Origin: an uncultured Bacteroidales bacterium
GTDB lineage: Bacteria > Bacteroidota > Bacteroidia > Bacteroidales > Paludibacteraceae
NCBI GenBank assembly: GCA_902766045.1
Contig: CACXCA010000024.1
Span: 36,864-100,863, forward strand
Reading direction: 5' to 3'
Length of the DNA stretch: 64,000 nt
The position numbers and the translations under genes are program-made. Position 1 is the first letter of the stretch; every line of letters starts with the position of its first letter. The notes under the pieces were generated by a model. It was not told the origin of the DNA, searched no databases, and worked only from the letters and a program-made list of their open reading frames with translations. This document shows, piece by piece, positions 53,225-60,415 of the stretch.

Positions 53225-54250
53225 ATGTCAGAGTTAAACATCGATTGGGCTAATCTTAAGTTCGGCTATATGCCGACGGATTACAATGTGCGTTGTTATT
53301 TCAGGAATGGCGCATGGGGAGAGATAGAAGTTAGTTCAGAAGAATCAATAAACATCCACATGGCAGCTACTTGTCTTCACTATGGACAGGAGGCTTTCGA
53401 GGGGTTGAAGGCGTATCGTTGCAAAGATGGTAAGATTCGTATCTTCCGTATGGAAGCAAATGCTGAGCGTTTGCAATCCACTTGTCGTGGTATCTTGATG
53501 CCAGAGTTGTCAACAGAGAAGTTCTGCGAGATGATTAAGAAAGTGGTGAAATTGAACGAGCGTTTCATTCCGCCATACGAGAGCGGCGCATCACTCTATA
53601 TCCGTCCGTTGTTGATTGGTACAGGTGCTCAAGTAGGTGTTCATCCAGCTAATGAATATCTTTTCGTGGTGTTCGTTACTCCAGTAGGTCCTTATTTCAA
53701 GGGCGGATTCTTCGCTAATCCATACGTGGTGATTCGTGAATACGACCGTTCTGCTCCTCTTGGAACAGGTATCTATAAGGTAGGTGGTAATTATGCAGCC
53801 AGCTTGTTGGCTAACAAGAAGGCACATGACTTAGGTTATGCTTGTGAGTTCTATTTGGATGCAAAAGAGAAGAAATATATTGATGAGGCTGGTGCTGCTA
53901 ACTTCTTCGGTATCAAGAATAATACTTATATTACTCCTAAATCAACTTCCATCCTTCCTTCTATCACAAACAAGAGTTTGATGCAGTTGGCTGAAGACCT
54001 TGGTTTGAAGGTGGAAAGACGTCAGATTCCTATCGAGGAACTTGAAACATTGGAAGAAGCTGGTGCATGTGGTACTGCTGCTGTTATCAGTCCAATCTCA
54101 AAAATCGATGATTTGGAGATGAATAAGTCATACGTTATCTCTAAAGATGGTAAACCAGGTCCTATCAGCAAGAAATTGTATGATAAACTCCGTGGTATCC
54201 AATATGGTGAAGAACCAGATGTTCACGGCTGGGTAACGGTTTTGGACTAA
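53225..54250 (+). CDS. ilvE: Branched-chain amino acid aminotransferase
   Basis: 341 residues, class IV PLP fold. CLHYGQEAFEGLKAYR, ESGASLYIRPLLIGTGAQVGVHPA, the Schiff-base lysine in GTGIYKVGGNYAASLLA, and EAGACGTAAVISPI are diagnostic for IlvE of the longer type. It transfers the amino group between glutamate and the 2-oxo acids of leucine, isoleucine and valine. It has its own promoter and terminator and is monocistronic. Confidence 0.95.
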   Translation: MSELNIDWANLKFGYMPTDYNVRCYFRNGAWGEIEVSSEESINIHMAATCLHYGQEAFEGLKAYRCKDGKIRIFRMEANAERLQSTCRGILMPELSTEKFCEMIKKVVKLNERFIPPYESGASLYIRPLLIGTGAQVGVHPANEYLFVVFVTPVGPYFKGGFFANPYVVIREYDRSAPLGTGIYKVGGNYAASLLANKKAHDLGYACEFYLDAKEKKYIDEAGAANFFGIKNNTYITPKSTSILPSITNKSLMQLAEDLGLKVERRQIPIEELETLEEAGACGTAAVISPISKIDDLEMNKSYVISKDGKPGPISKKLYDKLRGIQYGEEPDVHGWVTVLD

Positions 54251-54270
54251 TCTTATATTCAGATATGGGG

Positions 54271-54301
54271 AAAAGGTGCTTCCGATTGGGGCACCTTTTT
54301 T
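54271..54301 (+). terminator. Terminator of ilvE
   Basis: AAAAGGTGC (54271-54279) / GCACCTTTTTT (54291-54301). Confidence 0.8.
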
Positions 54302-54347
54302 AGTTAAGAATTAAGAATTAATAGTTAAGACAGCCTATGGCAACGCT

Positions 54348-54682
54348 GTAGGGACGTCGCGTGCGGCGTCCGTTTTTGCGTATCACGTCCGTTGTGTAGT
54401 GTCCGCATTAATGAAACAATTTTGGAACAACGTGCCATCCATCCGTAACGTGATTTCGCCAACCCCAAAGGGGTGGTATATCATAGGCACGGTGTGTAAA
54501 CCCGTGTATGAAATGGGTCGTGCGGTAATGGAACCCCAGAGGGGTGACACATAAATGATGACATCCAACGTTTCCGCCACAGGTTCACACCAGCGTCTGT
54601 GATATGGCATCCCTTTGGGATTGGGATGTGCGTGGATCTTTCATGGGCATTACGTGTAGAGACGCACGGCCGTGCGTCTCTA
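54348..54682. repeat. Cluster of dispersed palindromic repeats
   Basis: The 429-bp gap after ilvE holds no gene. It contains GTAGGGACGTCGCGTGCGGCGTCC (in two overlapping arms, from 54348), two copies of a TATGATAT..C..CCCTTTGGG.TTGG motif (reverse at 54457-54490, direct at 54597-54625), and a GTAGAGACGC palindrome (54656-54682). The same families recur at 22144 and 60264. They look like short mobile or REP-like elements. Confidence 0.7.
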
Positions 54683-55534
54683 TCGGCATCCCCCGTCTAT
54701 TTTCAATGGATCGACCTGTTTTTTGTAACCATTTTCATCCTCAATAGTAGCATTTATATAACCGGGACAGTTTTTCTTAAAACGATTAAGCATTTCTACT
54801 TGCCATGCTAGTAAGGTGTCACTTTCTGTTATTGGAATTGGATTGTTCCCAAAAGGTGTCCCTATGAAAATGCAATGAGTATTGAGGGAAAAATATAAAA
54901 CTTTCCGCTCCTTCCCGTACTCATCTCTTACTATAAGATAGACAGGGGAAGTGGTGGATGTCGGTACCCAGCATGGCGTTTCGTTTGTATAGACCTGATT
55001 GTTGCCATCTACATCCGTATAGCGTATCTCTGGTGTATATTTATGCACGATGACGGGTGATAGTGTGAAAGTTTTTTCTCCCAAACAAGTGTTGTTATAG
55101 TTATCGTATATCGTCACTTTTACGCTTTGTTCGTCTTTCTCAATTCCTTTCACTGTAAAAGAACTGATAATTATTATAGGTTTTGAGTACAATTGGTTAG
55201 CCGATATTTTGTGTTGTCCCTCGGATGCGGTGTAGCCTTGATATGGCAGAAGTTCTCCTTGGTCAACGCAGATCCGTACTGAGGCTTTTAAGATATTTTT
55301 CTGTTTTAGAAGCAGTGTGTTCCTATCGGCTTTTTTTATATAGTCAATATTTGTGAAATACTTCTGAATAACTTTTTCATCTTTAATGAGTTCTTCTATT
55401 TGGAAGTTAAAAGAACCAGAATCTTTGAAAACTGCGAATTTTTTTGTCTCTTGGTTTGTACTTTGTTTCTGTGCAAATCCATTGTAGGGAGACAAGATGA
55501 ATATAGATAATATGTAGAATAAAAATCTTCTCAT
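54680..55534 (-). CDS. Tandem secreted paralogue A (unknown function)
   Basis: 284 residues with a signal peptide (RFLFYILSIFILSPYNGFAQ). Residues 20-210 are very similar to the three genes upstream: GSFNFQIEELIKDEKVIQKYFTNI, RICVDQGEL, SVKVTIYDNYNNTCLGEKTFTLSPVIVHKY, EIRYTDVDGNNQVYTNETPCW, YLIVRDEYGK. The last ~75 residues differ from all the others and lack the shared VLEIRK end. The TAG stop lies at the edge of the palindromic repeat at 54656-54682. I do not recognise the family; beta-rich periplasmic or surface protein. Confidence 0.75.
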   Translation of the reverse strand: MRRFLFYILSIFILSPYNGFAQKQSTNQETKKFAVFKDSGSFNFQIEELIKDEKVIQKYFTNIDYIKKADRNTLLLKQKNILKASVRICVDQGELLPYQGYTASEGQHKISANQLYSKPIIIISSFTVKGIEKDEQSVKVTIYDNYNNTCLGEKTFTLSPVIVHKYTPEIRYTDVDGNNQVYTNETPCWVPTSTTSPVYLIVRDEYGKERKVLYFSLNTHCIFIGTPFGNNPIPITESDTLLAWQVEMLNRFKKNCPGYINATIEDENGYKKQVDPLKIDGGCR

Positions 55535-55606
55535 AACTCATAATTATTTTGCTCAAAATATAAAATTTAAATTTTTATAAGATGCAACGCACAACTCAGC
55601 AATCCT

Positions 55607-56452
55607 TTATTTTCGTATTTCAAGCACTTCAATAATAGGTGTCATTGCCCTTCCGAGATAGGCGTTGATGTACCTCCTAGTGAAAACTTTTCCCGTCTGA
55701 TCGCGTCTCAGTTGATTGAAGTCTTTCAATATTTCAACAGGAATTGTGTCGGTTATATATTTTTCTTGTATTGTGCCTCCCATTTCGCCTAAAGAATGTA
55801 TGACATAGCTTACGTTTTCCATCTGTTTCCCGTATTCATCTCTCACTATAAAATAGGCAGGGGAAGTGGTGGACGCCGGTATCCAGCATCGTGTTTCGTT
55901 TGTGTAGATTTGATTGTTGCCATCTACATCCGTGTAGCGTATCTCTGGTGTGTATTTATGCAAGATGACGGGTGATAGTGTGAATATCTTTTCTCCCAAA
56001 CAAGTGTTGTTATAGTTATCGTATATTGTCACTTTTACGTGTCGTTCGTCTTTCACAATTCCTTTCACCATAAATGAATAAATATTCATAGGTTCTGAAT
56101 ACAATGAGTCGGTATAAATCCTGCATCGTTCGTTAGATGGTGTTAATGTGGATCCTTGATAAGACGGAAGTTCTCCTTGGTCAACGCAGATTCGTATTGA
56201 AGCTTTTATAGCGTTCTTTTGTTTCAGAAGCAGTGTGTTCCTATTGGTTTTCTTTATATAGATGATATTTGTGAAATGCTTCTGAATAACCTTTCCCTCT
56301 TTAATGATTTCTCCTATTTGAAAGTTAAAAGAACCTGAATCACCGAGAACTTCGAATCTTTTTGTCTCCTGGTTTGTACTTTGTTTCTGTGCTAATCCAT
56401 TGTAGGGAAACAAGATGAATATAGGTAATATGTAGAATAAGAATCTTCTCAT
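55607..56452 (-). CDS. Tandem secreted paralogue B (unknown function)
   Basis: 281 residues, signal peptide RFLFYILPIFILFPYNGLAQ. Same conserved body as its neighbours (RICVDQGELPSYQG, KVTIYDNYNNTCLGEKIFTLSPVI, EIRYTDVDGNNQIYTNETRCW). The C-terminal 70 residues diverge (ENVSYVIHSLGEMGG...) but end in IIEVLEIRK as in C and D. It sits 72 bp upstream of copy A; the intergenic sequence is duplicated as well, showing whole-unit duplication. Confidence 0.75.
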   Translation of the reverse strand: MRRFLFYILPIFILFPYNGLAQKQSTNQETKRFEVLGDSGSFNFQIGEIIKEGKVIQKHFTNIIYIKKTNRNTLLLKQKNAIKASIRICVDQGELPSYQGSTLTPSNERCRIYTDSLYSEPMNIYSFMVKGIVKDERHVKVTIYDNYNNTCLGEKIFTLSPVILHKYTPEIRYTDVDGNNQIYTNETRCWIPASTTSPAYFIVRDEYGKQMENVSYVIHSLGEMGGTIQEKYITDTIPVEILKDFNQLRRDQTGKVFTRRYINAYLGRAMTPIIEVLEIRK

Positions 56453-56523
56453 AACTCATAATTATTTTGCTCAAATATAAAATTTAAATTTTTATAAGAT
56501 GCAACGCACAACTCAGCAATCCT

Positions 56524-57360
56524 TTATTTTCGTATCTCAAGCACTTCAACAGGTATCTTACCATACTTGGGAATAATATACCACAAAGTTGAGTATTTTT
56601 TCGATTGATAGCGTTTCGGTTTATTGAACATTTCCAATATTTGAGTAGGAATTGTGTCTGTCGTATATATCCAAGGTATTGTATTTCCCATATAGTCGTA
56701 ACATCGTATTTCATACGTAATGTTTTCCATCTGTTTTCCGTATTCATCTCTCACTATAAGATAGGCAGGGGAAGTGGTAGATGCCGGTATCCAGCAGGGT
56801 GTTTCGTTTGTGTAGACCTGACTATTGCCATCTACATCTGTATAGCGTATCTCTGCTGTGTATTTATGCACAATGACGGGTGATAGTGTGAATATCTTTT
56901 CTCCTAAACAAGTGTTGTTATAGTTATCGTATATTGTCAATTTTACGTGCCGCTCGTCTTTCACAATACCTTTCACTATAAATGAATAAATATTCATAGG
57001 TTCTGAATACAATGAGTCGGCATAAATCCTACATTGTTTTTTACATGATATTGTTGTGTATCCTTGATAAGACGGAAGTTCTCCTTGGTCAACGCAGATT
57101 CGTACCGAAGCTTTTATAGCGGTCTTTTGTTTTAGAAGCAACGTGTTCCTATCGGCTTTTTTTATATAATTAATATTTGTGAAATACTTCTGAATAATCT
57201 TTTCATCTTTAATGAGTTCTTCTATTTGGAAGTTAAAAGAACCTGAATCTGCGAGAACCTCGAATCTTTTTGTCTCTTTGTTAGTCCCTTGTTTCTGTGC
57301 TGTTCCATTGTAGGGAATCAAGATGAATATAGATAATATGTAGAATAAAAATCTTCTCAT
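56524..57360 (-). CDS. Tandem secreted paralogue C (unknown function)
   Basis: 278 residues with signal peptide RFLFYILSIFILIPYNGTAQ. Body conserved with B almost throughout, including SEPMNIYSFIVKGIVKDERHVK; the middle loop (TTISCKKQCRIYADSLY) resembles B rather than A or D. C-terminal region ENITYEIRCYDYMGNTIPW diverges, ending PVEVLEIRK. Function unknown. Confidence 0.75.
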   Translation of the reverse strand: MRRFLFYILSIFILIPYNGTAQKQGTNKETKRFEVLADSGSFNFQIEELIKDEKIIQKYFTNINYIKKADRNTLLLKQKTAIKASVRICVDQGELPSYQGYTTISCKKQCRIYADSLYSEPMNIYSFIVKGIVKDERHVKLTIYDNYNNTCLGEKIFTLSPVIVHKYTAEIRYTDVDGNSQVYTNETPCWIPASTTSPAYLIVRDEYGKQMENITYEIRCYDYMGNTIPWIYTTDTIPTQILEMFNKPKRYQSKKYSTLWYIIPKYGKIPVEVLEIRK

Positions 57361-57434
57361 AACTCGTAATTATTTTTTTTCAAAAAAATATAAAATTTAA
57401 ATTTATAAGATGCAACGCGTGGTTCTACAACCCT

Positions 57435-58268
57435 TTATATTCGTATTTCAAGTACTTCAACAGGTAGCTGCCCGCAATGGGAGATGAAATACAATCGGGG
57501 TGAGCATTTTTTCGTTGGATCACGTCGTATTTTGTTGAGAAACGCTATCACTTGAGCAGGAATCGTTTCGGTTGTATATATCAGTGGCACACCTTGTCCC
57601 ATTGAGTCGTAACTACGTATTTCATACGTAATGTTTTCCATCTGTTTGCCGTATTCATCTCTCACTATAAAATAGGCAGGGGAAGTGGTGGATGCCTGTA
57701 TCCAGCAGGGTGTTTCGTTTGTATAGACCTGATTGTTGCCATCTACATCCGTATAGCGTATCTCTGCTGTGTATTTATGCACAATAACGGGTGATAGCGT
57801 AAAAGTATTTTCTCCCAGACAGGCGTTGGTAAAGTTGTCGTATATCGTTACTTTGACGCTTCGTTCGTCTTTCACTATTCCTTTCACCTTAAAAGAACTG
57901 ATACTTATAATAGGTTTTGAATACAATTGGTTAGCCGATATTTTGTGTTGTCCCTCGGATGCTGTGTAGCCTTGATGTGGCAGAAGATCTCCTTGGTCAA
58001 CGCAAATCCGTACAGAGGGTTTCAGAGCGTTTTTCTGTATTATAAGTAATGTGTTCCTGTCGGCTTTCTTTATGTAGTAGATATTTGTGAAATACTTCTG
58101 TCTGATATTTTCGTCTTTAATGAGATCTTGTATTGTGAAGTTAAAAGAGCCAGAATCCGCGAGAACCTCGAATCTTTTTGTCTCTTTGTTCGTTCCTTGT
58201 TTCTGTGCTGCGCCATTGTAGGGAAACAAGATGAATATAGCTAGTATGTAGAATAAAAATCTTCTCAT
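57435..58268 (-). CDS. Tandem secreted paralogue D (unknown function)
   Basis: 277 residues with signal peptide RFLFYILAIFILFPYNGAAQ. The middle loop TASEGQHKISANQLYSKPI is nearly identical to that of copy A, whereas B and C share a different loop, so segments have been exchanged between copies. C-terminus ENITYEIRSYDSMGQGVPL ends PVEVLEIRI. It is the first gene of the array after the lipoprotein encoded at 58363-60111 and may be co-transcribed with it, though a -7-like TATTTTTG lies at 58296-58289. Confidence 0.75.
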   Translation of the reverse strand: MRRFLFYILAIFILFPYNGAAQKQGTNKETKRFEVLADSGSFNFTIQDLIKDENIRQKYFTNIYYIKKADRNTLLIIQKNALKPSVRICVDQGDLLPHQGYTASEGQHKISANQLYSKPIISISSFKVKGIVKDERSVKVTIYDNFTNACLGENTFTLSPVIVHKYTAEIRYTDVDGNNQVYTNETPCWIQASTTSPAYFIVRDEYGKQMENITYEIRSYDSMGQGVPLIYTTETIPAQVIAFLNKIRRDPTKKCSPRLYFISHCGQLPVEVLEIRI

Positions 58269-58362
58269 AACTCGTAATTATTTTTTTTCAAAAATATTAA
58301 ATTTATAATGTACTTCCCATTGGTGAGGCTTTTGAATGATATCTGTCGCCTTTCAGTGATTG

Positions 58363-60111
58363 TTATTTGACAATCACTTCTATTGGTGGTAATTGACGCC
58401 TTAACCTATCACCACCCAAAACATAAATATTCGTTACGTAGCAGTTTATATTTGTTTTTGTCTTTTCTATTTGTTTTTTCATCTCTTCTGTTATTTTTTC
58501 AGAATCAGAGTGTAATTTAATAGGTTCGCCAGTTTCTTGGTTTACAAAAAGCATGTCAAAACTTAAGGTGGTATATTTAATTGCGTTGTCGTATCGTTTT
58601 TGTATTGTCCTATACGTCACCCTTTCTTTCGTTTCATATCTGACACGGGATGAAATACTTTTGGCAGAAAGAAGTTTTTCTTTCTTGATTTCTCCTCCTG
58701 TAAAGGTGTCTTTGTCTGCAGAAAACACAATATAAGCTTCTGGTTCAATAAAGGTGTATACGCTGTCTTTCCATTCGTCTTCTGAATTGTTCGTTTCAGG
58801 TCTATTTGCTCCATTCTCAGTGTTTTTATCCTGTTTTGCCTCTTTTTTCTTAAGAGGTTTGCAAACGACGATACATGTTTTGGCTGTGCCAAAGTCCGCA
58901 GCTGTGATAGTGACAGGTTCGTAATATTGGAAACGAATGTTTGTTTTTTCATTTTCGTCACATGGAAATGCCCAAGCTCCATTTTCATTGGAATAATAAA
59001 GGATTTCGTTTATCTTAAACTTCACGTAGGATAATGCATTGCCATTGACATCATGAAAAATAATTTTGTTGAAAACAATGAATGTGTCCAATAATTCTCC
59101 TGGTTTTAGTGCTGGCATTTGTACGCCAGCGATGGTGAATGGCCTGTTCGGGAATATGTTTGATCGGATAGTGTTATTGTCATCTACCCAAGCCATAATA
59201 GAGTCTGTTCCAGCATATATCTCAATTTCATCAAATGTATAATTTATAAGACGACAACGAAGTCTGGCTCCATTTTTCAATTTGATATCACAATTCCACC
59301 AAGTGAAATGTTTGACAGACCCTACATAGTTGTTTCCTTGCCTAGTTGAGTATCCCTCTTCAACCCATAGTCCGGACTCTTCGTTGAAATACCAAAGTGG
59401 GATAGTGTCGTGGTTGCTGAATCCTTTGGGTGCTGGATACTTCAGGTTGGCTTCACAACCCTCTTTCAACTGAAGTGGATTTCCATCCTCGTCGGTCATC
59501 TCCACATTCACCATGCCATAAGAGATTAGCGGAACGGTATCTCCATCATTTGCGATAGCCATAAGGTCGGCACCCGGCATAAGAGGATTCATCGCTGGAG
59601 CACCTGTCGGAGATAGATAGACGACGGCGATGTCAACAGTTCCGTTATAGTCGGATCCATCGCTTTTTACTAAACCCGATTTGGGGATTGTGACGGTCGC
59701 ACCGTTTGCTTCAATCATGGCACCTTCTTTGGCATCGAATTTCTTTAATGTTACAAATTTCGACTGCTCTTTTTTTATCAATTGAATAGGATAATTGGTT
59801 GTGTCGGTCGCCTTTTTTGAATAGATTCGGTCGAAGTAACCTTCTTTCTGAATCCGCAACACACAACGATTTCCGATGGGCGTGTCGATATCGAGAGAGA
59901 AAAGTCCGGTAGAGTCAGTTTTGATTTGTTTGTCTCCTGAGATTATGGTGACATCGGTAAGATTGTTCCCTTCCATGTCACATATCTTGCCGCTTATTAT
60001 TGTTGTCTCTTTTGATGAGTCTTTAACCGTATCTTTAGTCGTCTCTGTACAAGCACTTGCTAGTAGAGCAAGTAATGTTATAGAGATAATTGTGAAATTA
60101 CATTTTTGCAT
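58363..60111 (-). CDS. Lipoprotein with regulatory-like beta-sandwich domain
   Basis: 582 residues from the ATG at 60111, which gives a lipoprotein leader with lipobox LASAC. Residues 35-110 form a carboxypeptidase-regulatory-like (transthyretin-fold) domain (ISGKICDMEGNNLTDVTIISGDKQIKTDSTGLFSLDI). The middle (about 135-300) has PLISYGMVNVEMTDEDGNPLQL and LWVEEGYSTRQGNNYVGSVKHFTWWNCD, a pattern also found in extracellular matrix-type proteins. The C-terminal region is charged and of unknown fold. Probably a surface or periplasmic structural protein. It precedes the four tandem paralogues on the same strand. Confidence 0.75.
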   Translation of the reverse strand: MQKCNFTIISITLLALLASACTETTKDTVKDSSKETTIISGKICDMEGNNLTDVTIISGDKQIKTDSTGLFSLDIDTPIGNRCVLRIQKEGYFDRIYSKKATDTTNYPIQLIKKEQSKFVTLKKFDAKEGAMIEANGATVTIPKSGLVKSDGSDYNGTVDIAVVYLSPTGAPAMNPLMPGADLMAIANDGDTVPLISYGMVNVEMTDEDGNPLQLKEGCEANLKYPAPKGFSNHDTIPLWYFNEESGLWVEEGYSTRQGNNYVGSVKHFTWWNCDIKLKNGARLRCRLINYTFDEIEIYAGTDSIMAWVDDNNTIRSNIFPNRPFTIAGVQMPALKPGELLDTFIVFNKIIFHDVNGNALSYVKFKINEILYYSNENGAWAFPCDENEKTNIRFQYYEPVTITAADFGTAKTCIVVCKPLKKKEAKQDKNTENGANRPETNNSEDEWKDSVYTFIEPEAYIVFSADKDTFTGGEIKKEKLLSAKSISSRVRYETKERVTYRTIQKRYDNAIKYTTLSFDMLFVNQETGEPIKLHSDSEKITEEMKKQIEKTKTNINCYVTNIYVLGGDRLRRQLPPIEVIVK

Positions 60112-60138
60112 AAGCGTGGTGTTTATATATTTTGTAAA

Positions 60139-60146
60139 CAAATATA
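60139..60146 (-). promoter_or_regulatory. -7 box of the lipoprotein gene
   Basis: TATATTTG on the - strand, 28 bp upstream of the ATG at 60111; supports that start over the frame opening at 60183. Confidence 0.6.
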
Positions 60147-60194
60147 TGAAATAGTATTCTATTTTTTGACAAATGCTTAACATGAAAACATTTT

Positions 60195-60300
60195 ATTCGG
60201 AGTCGCCCTTTCAGGGCTCTGTCTCCAACTGCCATCATTCCCACACAGGGGCTTACGCCACCTGCCTATGATATGTCGTCCCTTCGGGACTGGCGACAGT
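60195..60300. repeat. Dispersed palindromic repeat
   Basis: Contains GCCCTTTCAGGGC near 60207 and CCTATGATATGTCGTCCCTTCGGGACTGGCGA in two arms (60264-60296), related to the elements at 54457 and 54597. The 304-bp gap 60112-60415 holds nothing else besides the promoter at 60139. Confidence 0.65.
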
Positions 60301-60415
60301 ACTATAGTTACGGGTAGAACGTTTTTGTTTTATGTGTCAGATTGAAACCACAAAGTGGAATTTTTGCCCCCACTCTTCAGTCATAGAGCTTCCCATTTGA
60401 CAACTGGTTAATCTG

